Part shown: positions 24,480 to 32,162 of the stretch, in pieces
How the letters are laid out: every line of letters begins with the position of its first letter
Position numbering within the stretch: position 1 is the stretch's first letter
Source: Bordetella parapertussis
GTDB lineage: Bacteria > Pseudomonadota > Gammaproteobacteria > Burkholderiales > SG8-41
Length of the DNA: 51,651 nucleotides
Assembly: GCA_945870465.1 (NCBI GenBank)
Contig: CAMBSS010000008.1
Span: forward strand, 1 to 51,651
Reading direction: 5' to 3'
Translations under genes and position numbers: made by a program
Notes under the pieces: model-generated
What the model was told of the DNA's origin: nothing
The model's input: only the letters and a program-made list of their open reading frames with translations
Databases searched by the model: none

Positions 24480-24566
24480 TCGAAGGCGTGGGGCGGCAAC
24501 AGGCTCCATGTTTTCATCCTCCTCCTTTGGTAATTTTGGGCGCTCTAACCAGCGCCCATTTTTTTT
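24480..24566 (+). ncRNA. Candidate nitrogen-controlled trans-acting small RNA
   Basis: A predicted transcript of about 87 nt between a sigma-54 promoter and an intrinsic terminator. Reading its fold by eye: an 8-bp hairpin pairs 24487-24494 with 24503-24510 around the loop GGCAACAG. Then comes an unpaired, pyrimidine-rich segment of 27 bases containing TCCTCCTCCTTT (24517-24528), which is complementary to Shine-Dalgarno sequences. The terminator stem of 7 bp and eight U residues follow. This three-part layout is that of Hfq-dependent regulatory RNAs that block translation. It carries no sensible coding frame with a ribosome site. I do not recognise it as a named family. Expression, ends and targets are inference. 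Confidence 0.6.
24538..24566 (+). terminator. Rho-independent terminator of the small RNA
   Basis: GGGCGCT, loop CTAACC, AGCGCCC, then A and eight T. The 7-bp perfect stem and long U-tract make it strong. No protein gene ends upstream on this strand nearer than clsB (1 kb away, beyond a convergent gene), which is what points to a short RNA gene in front of it. Confidence 0.85.
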
Positions 24567-24600
24567 GCCCGGCGCCGTCCCGTGCTATGTTCTCGGCGCC

Positions 24601-25890
24601 ATGTCTTTTTTCTCGCGCGCCGCCAACTGGTTTGCACGTCTCGGCCTGCCGCTGTTGGCTAAGGTCCTGCGCAACTGCGCCGGTGCGCGGCCGGCGGGCG
24701 ATCCTGCTGCATTCCACCGGCTGATCGACCAGGCGCTGGCGGCAGGCGACGGCGCGCAGGCCGAGCGATTGTGTACCGAACGCCTGGCCACGCTGGGCGA
24801 GGACCGCGCCGCGCGGCTGCGTCTCGGCCACCTGCTGCTGGGCGACGGGCGGATAGCTCCGGCACTTACGCAGTTTCAGGCGCTGGACGCGATCGACGGG
24901 CGACGCGACGTGGTGACCGAAGCATTGACCAAACGGCATCTCGACCTCGCGCGCACCCAGCGCGGTGAGCCTTTCTACGTTTGGTTGTCCGGCGTGCGGG
25001 TAGAAACCGCGTATTGGACGATAGTGCGCGACGGCTGCGTCTATAACGACGACGTGCACGCCAAGAACCTCTACACCAGCCCGTTCGTGCAGGGCCGCGT
25101 GAGCGCCGACGGGGCGACGGTTATCGCTTCGCTGCCGCGGCCGTACCGCGAAATCGACGAGGAATGCATATTGGTGGGGGGCGACGACAATTACAGTCAC
25201 TGGCTGTTCCGCAACATGCTCAAGCTGTCGACGCTCGATCGTGCGGGCCTTTTGCACGCTTACCCGTGGCTGGTGAACAGCGATCTCAAGAATTACCAGA
25301 GCGAGTACATACGCCTGCTCGGACAGGCGCCAGAGCGGCTCATCAAGGTCGAGCGCCAGGCCGTGATCGCATGCCGGCGTGTGCTGGTGCCGGCGCTGCA
25401 TATCAGCAGCCAGGCGGTGACGCAGGGCGTGCAATGGATACGCGAGCGATTTGCGCACCTGCTCACCGCGCCCGCGCAGGCGGCGCGGCGGCTTTTTATT
25501 TCGCGGCGCGACGGCACGCGGCGCAGCGTGCTCAACGAGAACGAGCTTTTCGCGGCGCTGGCGCCGCTCGGTTTCGAAAGCATAGTGCCGGGCGAGATGA
25601 GCGTGGCGGAGCAGATTGCGACTTTCTCCTCCGCGCGCAGCATCGTCGGTGCGCACGGCGCGGCGCTGACCAATATGATTTTTGCACCGCCTGGCGCGAC
25701 CATCGTCGAATTGACGAGCGGCGCGACCGAGCACATGAACCTGTTTCGCAAGCTGGCGCGCAGCACGCAGCAACGCGTCGTTACCATCGTCTCGGCAGAC
25801 TACCCGGTGCCGGCCGCCGAGGTGAACTATCACACCGACTATCGCGTCGACATTGACGCGGCGCGGACGGCGGTCGCCGGGATACTATAA
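24601..25890 (+). CDS. Glycosyltransferase family 61 (DUF563) protein
   Basis: A 429-residue putative glycosyltransferase of the GT61/DUF563 type, which in bacteria act on capsule, lipopolysaccharide or other surface glycans. The N-terminal 130 residues look like a helical, TPR-like region (QALAAGDGAQAERLCTERLA). The catalytic domain shows ECILVGGDDNYSHWLFRNML, then LFISRRDGTRR and the family block SIVGAHGAALTNMIFAPPGA with VELTSG. The ATG lacks a clear ribosome site and is preceded by an inverted repeat of GGCGCC; the frame is open upstream through the small RNA. It may be read at low level past the terminator. No other polysaccharide genes are adjacent. Confidence 0.83.
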   Translation: MSFFSRAANWFARLGLPLLAKVLRNCAGARPAGDPAAFHRLIDQALAAGDGAQAERLCTERLATLGEDRAARLRLGHLLLGDGRIAPALTQFQALDAIDGRRDVVTEALTKRHLDLARTQRGEPFYVWLSGVRVETAYWTIVRDGCVYNDDVHAKNLYTSPFVQGRVSADGATVIASLPRPYREIDEECILVGGDDNYSHWLFRNMLKLSTLDRAGLLHAYPWLVNSDLKNYQSEYIRLLGQAPERLIKVERQAVIACRRVLVPALHISSQAVTQGVQWIRERFAHLLTAPAQAARRLFISRRDGTRRSVLNENELFAALAPLGFESIVPGEMSVAEQIATFSSARSIVGAHGAALTNMIFAPPGATIVELTSGATEHMNLFRKLARSTQQRVVTIVSADYPVPAAEVNYHTDYRVDIDAARTAVAGIL

Positions 25891-25967
25891 AATCCCTGCG
25901 CGCGCCGCGTGCCCGTCACGTTTCAGGCGCGCAATCCCGATAGATCCGTTCGTACTCAGGTCACGCC

Positions 25968-27818
25968 ATGGCAACGTATCACCAATCCACCACTGTTGCG
26001 CCCCCCGACGCGGCGCCCGTGCCCCGCGCCGGCTGGCGCACGGTGAGGCTGTTGCTGCCGTATTTGTGGGATTTCAAGGGCCGCGTGGCAGTCGCGCTGG
26101 TGTTCCTGGTGGCGGCCAAGCTCGCCAACGTCAGCGTACCGCTGATTTTGAAGCGGGTGGTCGATGCGCTCGATCCGACGCAGGCCGTGCTGGTGCTGCC
26201 GTTCATGCTGCTGCTTGCGTACGGGCTCCTGCGGTTGTCGACGACCTTGTTCGCGGAGTTGCGCGACATTGTGTTCATCCGCGTGACGCAGCGCGCGGTG
26301 CGCCGCATCGCATTGACGGTGTTCCGCCATTTGCACGCGCTCTCGCTGCGCTTTCATCTCGACCGCCAGACCGGCGGCGTGTCGCGCGACATCGAGCGCG
26401 GCACCCGCGGCATCGGCACGCTCATGAGTTATATGCTGTTCTCCATCGTCCCGGTGATCCTCGAGTTCGTGCTGGTCGCCGCGGTATTGCTGACGCATTT
26501 CGACTGGCGTTTTACCGCGGTGACGTTTTCCGCGGTCATCATTTATATAGGTTTTACTTTCGCCATCACCGAATGGCGGACATCGATCCGGCGCGAGGCG
26601 AACGAACTCGATTCGAAAGCCAACAGCCGCGCCATCGACAGCCTGCTCAACTACGAGACCGTCAAGTATTTCAACAACGAGGAATTCGAGGCGCGGCGTT
26701 ACGACCAGAGCCTGACGCGCTACGAAGCGGCAGCGGTGAGGACCGAAGCATCGCTCGGCATCCTGAATATCGGGCAGAGCTGCATTATCGCGATCGCGGT
26801 GACCATACTAATGATTTTCGCCGCGCAGGGCGTGGTCGCCAAGCAACTGACGCTGGGCGACCTCGTGCTCATCAACGGGCTGCTGATCCAACTCTACATC
26901 CCGCTTAATTTCCTCGGCATGGTGTACCGCGAGATCAAGCAGGCGCAGATCGACCTCGACCGCATGTTTCGGCTCCTCGCCGAGAACCGCGAAATCCAGG
27001 ACCGGCCCGACGCGCGCGACCTCGGGGGCGCGCAGGCCGCGGTGCGTTTTGACGGAGTCGATTTCGGCTACAACCCCAACCGCCAGATCCTGTTCGGTGT
27101 GAGCTTCGAAATCCCTGCCGGGCACAAGGTGGCGGTGGTCGGACACAGCGGTTCGGGCAAGTCAACGCTGGCGCGCCTGCTGTATCGCTTCTACGATGTC
27201 GGCCACGGACGCATCCTGGTCAACGAAACGGATATTCGCGAAATCAGGCAGGCCGGCCTGCGCAGCGCGATCGGCATCGTGCCGCAGGACACGGTGCTGT
27301 TCAACGACACGATTTACTACAACATTCACTACGGCCGCCCGCAGGCCTCGCGCGAAGAAGTGATCGCCGCAGCGCAGGCCGCGCACATTCACGAATTCAT
27401 CGAATCCCTGCCGGAGCGTTACGAGACCGGTGTCGGCGAGCGCGGCCTGAAGCTCTCGGGCGGCGAGAAGCAGCGCGTGGCGATCGCGCGCGCGATCCTC
27501 AAGAATCCGCGCATCCTGATTTTCGATGAGGCGACTTCGGCGCTCGATTCGGCCACCGAGCAGGCGATCCAGACGGAACTCGAGCAGATATCGAAAGGGC
27601 GTACCACGCTCGTCATCGCTCACCGGCTGTCGACCGTGATGGACGCGAACCAGATCCTTGTCATGGATGCCGGCCGCATCGTCGAGCGTGGCACGCACCA
27701 CGAGTTGCTGGCGAGCGGCGGTGCTTACGCGGAGATGTGGGCATTGCAGCAGGAGGATGCCGCGCACGGCGGTGCGGTTCACGCCGCCGCGCGGGGGATT
27801 GCGGCGGCAGCGTGCTGA
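25968..27818 (+). CDS. Atm1/HMT1-type ABC exporter (fused permease and ATPase)
   Basis: A 616-residue half-transporter with six transmembrane segments and a C-terminal ATPase. The membrane part carries the Atm1-type blocks TGGVSRDIERGTRGIGTLMS and DSKANSRAIDSLLNYETVKY, which line the glutathione-binding cavity in bacterial Atm1 structures. The ATPase has Walker A GHSGSGKST, Q-loop VPQDTVLF, signature LSGGEKQR, Walker B ILIFDEATSALD and the switch His in IAHRLST. Bacterial homologues export glutathione complexes of metals and conjugates for heavy metal tolerance. A short Ala/His-rich tail ends the protein. It begins 77 bp after the GT61 gene. Confidence 0.92.
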   Translation: MATYHQSTTVAPPDAAPVPRAGWRTVRLLLPYLWDFKGRVAVALVFLVAAKLANVSVPLILKRVVDALDPTQAVLVLPFMLLLAYGLLRLSTTLFAELRDIVFIRVTQRAVRRIALTVFRHLHALSLRFHLDRQTGGVSRDIERGTRGIGTLMSYMLFSIVPVILEFVLVAAVLLTHFDWRFTAVTFSAVIIYIGFTFAITEWRTSIRREANELDSKANSRAIDSLLNYETVKYFNNEEFEARRYDQSLTRYEAAAVRTEASLGILNIGQSCIIAIAVTILMIFAAQGVVAKQLTLGDLVLINGLLIQLYIPLNFLGMVYREIKQAQIDLDRMFRLLAENREIQDRPDARDLGGAQAAVRFDGVDFGYNPNRQILFGVSFEIPAGHKVAVVGHSGSGKSTLARLLYRFYDVGHGRILVNETDIREIRQAGLRSAIGIVPQDTVLFNDTIYYNIHYGRPQASREEVIAAAQAAHIHEFIESLPERYETGVGERGLKLSGGEKQRVAIARAILKNPRILIFDEATSALDSATEQAIQTELEQISKGRTTLVIAHRLSTVMDANQILVMDAGRIVERGTHHELLASGGAYAEMWALQQEDAAHGGAVHAAARGIAAAAC

Positions 27819-27946
27819 CTGCGCCGCCGCTTGGTATCAGCTTGGTATCATTCCGCTGCCTGTAACCGCGCGCCGGCCACTTCAATCTGCTCGGCCGGTA
27901 TAACGACGATGCGGCGGCGAGCCGACCGGTAAATGACCGGCCGCAA

Positions 27947-28768
27947 TTATTTCTTGCGGCGCGCCTGTTCGTAGAGCGGCGTCACGGTCGGCAGCAGCGC
28001 CTGGATCTGCTCGATGCGGCTGGCTTCGGCCGGGTGGGTGCTGAGGAATTCCGGCGGCCGGCTGCCCTGATTGGCCTTCATCATTTTCTGCCATAACGCC
28101 ACGCCGGCGCGCGGATCGTAGCCCGCGCGCGCCGTGAGTTCGAGCCCGATGCGGTCGGCTTCGGCCTCGTCGACGCGGCTGAACTTGGTCGCAATCAAAG
28201 CCTGGTACGCGGTGCTGGCCATATCCGCCGTGGTGTCGCCAAGACCCAGCAGTGCGGAGCCGACGCCGAGCAGGCCCTGTGCCGCCATCGCCTGCGATAC
28301 CTGCTCGCGCGAGTGTTCGCGCAGGGCGTGCGAGATTTCGTGTCCCATGACGATGGCGATTTCATCGTCGGTCAGATTGAGTTGTTTGATCAGCCCCGAA
28401 TAAAACACGATCTTGCCGCCCGGCATGCAGAACGCATTCAATTCGTTGCTGCTGATGACATTGACTTCCCACTTCCAGCCCGGCGCGTCGGCGCGGAACA
28501 CTTTCGTTTGCGGTTCGATGCGGCTGGCGATGGCGCGCACGCGCTGGGTCAGCGCCGCGTCGGTATTGAGCACGCCTTTTTGCTGCGCTTCGGCGCGCAA
28601 CTTGATATAGCTTTGCGCTGACATCTGCTCGAGCTGCTCCGACGACACCAGCAGCAGTTGCCTGCGTTCGGCGCCGACCGCGCCGCCTTCGGTGGTGCTC
28701 GCGCAGCCGCCGATGGCAAGCAACGCAGCGGCAGCCAGTAACAATGCAATGAGGGTTGTGGATTTCAC
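27947..28768 (-). CDS. M48-family metallopeptidase, lipoprotein
   Basis: A 273-residue periplasmic, membrane-anchored zinc protease resembling LoiP (YggG) / YcaL, which take part in outer-membrane protein quality control. A lipoprotein signal ends in the lipobox LAIGGC near residue 20. The zinc motif is VMGHEISHALREHS (HExxH), and the third ligand Glu lies in SRVDEAEADRIGLELTARAG. The C-terminal FLSTHPAEASRIEQIQAL is typical of the subgroup. The start is GTG with GGAG eight bases upstream; the frame is open further but without a signal sequence. It lies 57 bp downstream of the tctE-like gene on the same strand and may be co-transcribed. Confidence 0.9.
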   Translation of the reverse strand: MKSTTLIALLLAAAALLAIGGCASTTEGGAVGAERRQLLLVSSEQLEQMSAQSYIKLRAEAQQKGVLNTDAALTQRVRAIASRIEPQTKVFRADAPGWKWEVNVISSNELNAFCMPGGKIVFYSGLIKQLNLTDDEIAIVMGHEISHALREHSREQVSQAMAAQGLLGVGSALLGLGDTTADMASTAYQALIATKFSRVDEAEADRIGLELTARAGYDPRAGVALWQKMMKANQGSRPPEFLSTHPAEASRIEQIQALLPTVTPLYEQARRKK

Positions 28769-28824
28769 GGCTTCTACTCCTTGTTGGCTTCGATTTGAAT
28801 CGGGATATTGACGTCTGCCGCCGC

Positions 28825-30267
28825 TTACGCCGCGCGCGGAAAAACGATGCTGACCAGCGTGCCGCATCCGTTGGCGCCGGCGGTGAGGCGGGCGTCGGCA
28901 TTGTGGCTTTGCGCGATCTCGCGCACGATCGCCAGCCCCAGCCCGCAGCCCTCGGCGCCGCTGCCGAGCACGCGGTGAAAACGCTCGAATACGCGTTCGC
29001 GCTCCTCGGCGGGGATGCCCGGTCCGTTGTCTTCGACGCAGAGCTGCACGCGATCCTTGGCGGCGGCTACGCGTACCGTGACGCGCCCGCCGGGTTGGGT
29101 GTAGCGCACTGCGTTATCGAGCAGGTTGATCAGAATTTCCCTTACCAGCAGCCCATCGCCCTCGATCATCGCGTGCGCCGCGCCGTTACTCGTGCCGTCC
29201 GCAGTGTCGTCAAACCCGAGGTCGATGTTGCGCGCCAGCGCGTGCGGCACCCATTCGGTAGTGGTGTCGCGCGCGAGTTCGGCGACGTCGAGCTTTTGCA
29301 TCGCCTGCGTGCGGCTGGCGCCGGGTTCGGCCCGCGCGAGCGACAGCAGTTGATTGACAAGGTGGGTGGTTTGTCCTGTCGCGGTATTCAGTTGCAGCAG
29401 GGTATGGTGCACTTCGTCCATTTTTTGCTGGCGCAGCGCGAGCTCGGCCTGGGTCTTGATGCCGGCGAGCGGCGTGCGCAGCTGGTGGGCGGCGTCCGCG
29501 ATAAACCGTTGCTGCGCCGACAGCGCGAATGAGAGCCGTGCCAGCAATTCGTTCATCGCGCGGATGAGGGCGCGCACTTCGCCCGGCGCGTTCTGCTCCG
29601 GCAGCGCGCTCAGATCGCGGTGGGAGCGGTTGCCGATTTCCTGCTGCAGAGTGGCCAGCGGGCGCAGGCCGCGCTCGATGCCGTACCAGACCAGCGCGCC
29701 GACCAAAGCGATCAGCAGCAGCGCGGGCAGCAGCATGCCCAGCAGGACTTCGTTGGCGAGCGTACGCCGCTTGTTGAGCGTCTCGCCCACCAGCACGAGG
29801 ACCTGTTCGTCGGCGGGTGCGCCGTTGGCTACTGCATGGAGCGCGGCAATCCGGATCGGGCTGCCGCGATAATTGCCATCGTAATAGAGCGGCTTGCCGG
29901 CCGGCGCCTCCCCGGTCGGCAGCGGCAGCCCGCGGTGGCCGGCGACGAACGCGCCTTTGGCATCGTTGACCATGTAGTAAACGCTGTCATGCGTGTCGGA
30001 TTCCAGCATGTCGAGCGCGGCGCTCGGCAGATCGACCCGCATGCTGTCCTGGCTGACGCGGGTTTGCCGGCTGATATCGCGCGCGGAGTCGAACAGTGCG
30101 TAGTCGTAAGCGAGCGTCGCAAAGTTGAATGCATAGTAATAGGTGACGACCGCGCTGATGAGCGTGACGATGACGATCGGCGCCAGCAGTGAAATCAGCA
30201 GCTGGTGGCGCAGCGTCGCCCGTTCCGGTGCCGCTGCCGGCGTCCGTGCGCCGAGGACCGCGCTCAT
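28825..30267 (-). CDS. tctE: TctE-like sensor histidine kinase
   Basis: A 480-residue inner-membrane sensor kinase. A transmembrane helix (LLISLLAPIVIVTLISAVV) leads to a periplasmic 2CSK_N-type domain (LFDSARDISRQ, DLPSAALDMLESDTHDSVYY), then a second helix (LLPALLLIALVGALVW) and a HAMP-like region. The H-box AAHQLRTPLAG has His at 261. The ATP domain shows LLDNAVRYTQPGG (N box), DNGPGIPAEER (G1) and GCGLGLAIV (G2). The 2CSK_N domain is that of TctE, which senses tricarboxylates and controls TctABC-type uptake. It overlaps its regulator by four bases. The signal is inferred from family only. Confidence 0.88.
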   Translation of the reverse strand: MSAVLGARTPAAAPERATLRHQLLISLLAPIVIVTLISAVVTYYYAFNFATLAYDYALFDSARDISRQTRVSQDSMRVDLPSAALDMLESDTHDSVYYMVNDAKGAFVAGHRGLPLPTGEAPAGKPLYYDGNYRGSPIRIAALHAVANGAPADEQVLVLVGETLNKRRTLANEVLLGMLLPALLLIALVGALVWYGIERGLRPLATLQQEIGNRSHRDLSALPEQNAPGEVRALIRAMNELLARLSFALSAQQRFIADAAHQLRTPLAGIKTQAELALRQQKMDEVHHTLLQLNTATGQTTHLVNQLLSLARAEPGASRTQAMQKLDVAELARDTTTEWVPHALARNIDLGFDDTADGTSNGAAHAMIEGDGLLVREILINLLDNAVRYTQPGGRVTVRVAAAKDRVQLCVEDNGPGIPAEERERVFERFHRVLGSGAEGCGLGLAIVREIAQSHNADARLTAGANGCGTLVSIVFPRAA

Positions 30268-30932
30268 GCGTCTTTCTCGAGCAGGTAACCGAGGCCGCGG
30301 ATGGTGCGTATCGCCACGCCGGCCGACTCGACCTTTTTGCGCAGGCGGTGCACGTAAACTTCGATCGCGTTGGCGCCGACTTCCTCGTCCCAGCCGTAGA
30401 GCTGCTCGGCCAGCTGGTCCTTGTTTACCACGCGCCCGCTGCGCAGCATCAGCACTTCAAGCACGCCGAATTCGCGCGCCGAGAGCTCGAGCGGCACGCC
30501 GCGCAGGGTCGCGCGCCGGCCGCTGGTGTCGAGCGTCAGCGGCCCGTGCGTCAAGAGCGAACTGCCGCCCGACTGGCCGCGGCGTATCAGCGCGCGCGCG
30601 CGTGCTTCAAGCTCTGGCAGGTCGAACGGCTTGGTCAGATAGTCGTCGGCGCCGAGATCCAGTCCTTTGACGCGGTCGGCCAGGGCGTCGCGCGCGGTCA
30701 GCACCAGCACCGGCACCGTGGCGCCGCGCCGCCGCAGCCGCTTCAGGACGTCGAACCCGTCCAGCTTGGGCAGCCCGAGGTCGAGTATGACGAGATCATA
30801 GGTTTGCGCCGTCAGCACGTGGTCGGCTTCTTCGCCGTCGTGCGCGCAATCGACGGCAAAATCGGCCTGCCGCAGGGAGCGCGTGAGGCCGTCCGCCAGC
30901 ACCGGGTCGTCTTCGACGATCAGGATACGCAT
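30264..30932 (-). CDS. tctD: TctD-like OmpR-family response regulator
   Basis: A 222-residue two-domain DNA-binding regulator. The receiver domain has the acidic pair EDD at residues 7-9, the phosphoacceptor Asp at 51 in VILDLGLP and the conserved Lys in YLTKPFDLPELEARARALI. The winged-helix domain ends in NAIEVYVHRLRKKVES and TIRGLGYLL. The downstream kinase overlaps by four bases, so the pair is coupled. The probable target is a tripartite tricarboxylate uptake system, but no tctCBA operon lies next to it here. Confidence 0.9.
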   Translation of the reverse strand: MRILIVEDDPVLADGLTRSLRQADFAVDCAHDGEEADHVLTAQTYDLVILDLGLPKLDGFDVLKRLRRRGATVPVLVLTARDALADRVKGLDLGADDYLTKPFDLPELEARARALIRRGQSGGSSLLTHGPLTLDTSGRRATLRGVPLELSAREFGVLEVLMLRSGRVVNKDQLAEQLYGWDEEVGANAIEVYVHRLRKKVESAGVAIRTIRGLGYLLEKDA

Positions 30933-30976
30933 GTCAGGCCCCCGTTTTTCAGCCGGTTGGTCACTCTAATGCGTGA

Positions 30977-31006
30977 ATCATAAATATTTGCGAACATCTA
31001 GTGTAA
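30977..31006 (-). promoter_or_regulatory. Candidate sigma-70 promoter of tctDE
   Basis: On the minus strand TTACAC, an 18-base spacer and TATGAT. The start would be near 30970, about 38 bases before the response-regulator ATG, which has a GGGGG ribosome site. Pattern match only. Confidence 0.4.
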
Positions 31007-31169
31007 CGCACTGGCAAATTCATTGCGGTGTGGTGGATTGCGCTTCCGCTGGGGCAGGGGTGACCCCTGTGTAAGCTTGGGGTAAGGCTGAGTTGCTAGT
31101 GTTCATATATCAGGTTGCGGTTGCACTGGAGGATGTCGCAGCAAGCACTTTCCGGGAAGTCACAACGTG

Positions 31170-31289
31170 ATGTTGTCAGGTTTGCGTAGGTTTGCTCTGG
31201 CTTTCCTCCTCGGGGGCCTGGGCGCCGTCGCTGCCGGAGCTGAACCGGCACCCGGCCTGGCCTCTTCGAACTCCGACTGGTGCGGTTAA
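31170..31289 (+). CDS. Possible small secreted peptide or truncated exported protein
   Basis: A 39-codon frame: MLSGLRRFALAFLLGGL and AVAAGA make a textbook signal peptide (Arg-Arg, hydrophobic core, A-x-A site), and the 16 residues after it end in SDWCG and a stop. There is no good ribosome site; an in-frame GTG lies one codon upstream. It could be a tiny exported peptide, or only the surviving 5' end of a larger secreted protein in a region that also holds a decayed efflux gene. I do not recognise it. Confidence 0.3.
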   Translation: MLSGLRRFALAFLLGGLGAVAAGAEPAPGLASSNSDWCG

Positions 31290-31440
31290 CCCTGCGCAGG
31301 CGGAGATTTTTTTTGGCGAATGCAATTCCGGACTGCAACCGGCGCGACGCAAGCGGATGAGCCCGAGAATCGATCCCCATCCATTCCCAAATTTGCAGCA
31401 CGCCACCTCCACATAAAAAGAAAAACGCCTAACCTTGATC
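31290..31440 (+). other. Intergenic stretch with no recognised gene
   Basis: No supported gene. An eight-T run after a short CTGCGCAG palindrome near 31293-31314 could be a weak terminator. Overlapping frames on both strands here have no family features. Confidence 0.35.
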
Positions 31441-31795
31441 ATGCCTAGTCTGAAAATACTCATCGCTCTGATTGTGACGTCCATATTGGCGGCCGCCTGC
31501 GGCAAAAACGGCGCGCAGGACGCGCCCGCGAAAGCGGCCGCGCCGGATGCTGCGGGCAAAGCGGTGCAGGTGCCGGCAGTGCAGAAACAGTTCCTCACGG
31601 TCGATACGCGTGGCGGCGGGCGCCACCGTGGCGCCGGGCGGCGAAGCACTGCTGGAACTTGGCGATCCCTCTCATTTGCAGGTGGTCGCGCAGGTGGCGG
31701 AGAGTGATCTGGCACGCATTGCCATCGGCCAGCAGGCCGAGGTTACATTGCCGGCGCTCGCGGCGAGCGTCGGGGCTGGTAACGATGGACAATGA
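31441..31795 (+). pseudogene. Decayed RND efflux periplasmic adaptor (HlyD/MFP family)
   Basis: The first 55 codons encode a lipoprotein start (LKILIALIVTSILAAACGKN, lipobox LAAAC) and an Ala/Pro linker ending in QKQFLTVDT. A frame change near 31605-31615 then leads into VAAGATVAPGGEALLELGD, HLQVVAQVAESDLARIAIGQ and QAEVTLPALA, the barrel-domain region of membrane fusion proteins. The lipoyl and coiled-coil domains and the C-terminal third are missing. So it is a remnant with internal deletion, frameshift and early stop. No RND pump gene follows. Confidence 0.65.
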
Positions 31796-32162
31796 GCGAG
31801 AACTGGTCGCGCGCGAGACGCGCGATTTCCTGCATGCGCAGGTCGGTGGCGAATCCGGCGTCCTTGCTCAACCGTTGCGGTCGGGCGGCCGAATACGCCG
31901 CTGCCGCGGTGGGGTTCTCGACGGGTGGTCGTATGCGGAATGACACAACATCAGACGGCCCTCGAATAACGCCATAAATAGCCCCCTAATTCCGTAAACG
32001 TTCGGGTTTAGAGCCCTTAAAGTTGGATTTGTGGCACATGACGGCCTGGTTTCAACCTCATGTTTCATTTAATATCTTCCCTTAACCCTTGATTTTTGTT
32101 ATGTTATTGCCTTCACGGGCTTGGCTGCTTTAAGTGGCTGGCGACCCGGGAGGACCCAAAAA
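31796..32162 (+). other. Intergenic stretch upstream of pbpG
   Basis: No supported gene in 367 bases. A minus-strand frame across 31760-31946 (with FATDLRMQEIARLARDQFS) reads like a coding fragment but has no start, signal or family I know. It may be a further remnant next to the decayed efflux adaptor. From 31970 the DNA becomes AT-richer and probably holds the pbpG promoter, but I could not choose convincing boxes. Confidence 0.35.

Noticed and set aside
24514..25833. Open frame of 439 codons antisense to the GT61 gene
   Set aside because: Composition is that of a shadow frame, with no start signal or motif. The sense strand has clear GT61 blocks.
31096..31715. Overlapping minus-strand frames of 101 and 179 codons
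   Set aside because: No ribosome site, no family features, and they run antisense to the recognisable efflux adaptor remnant.
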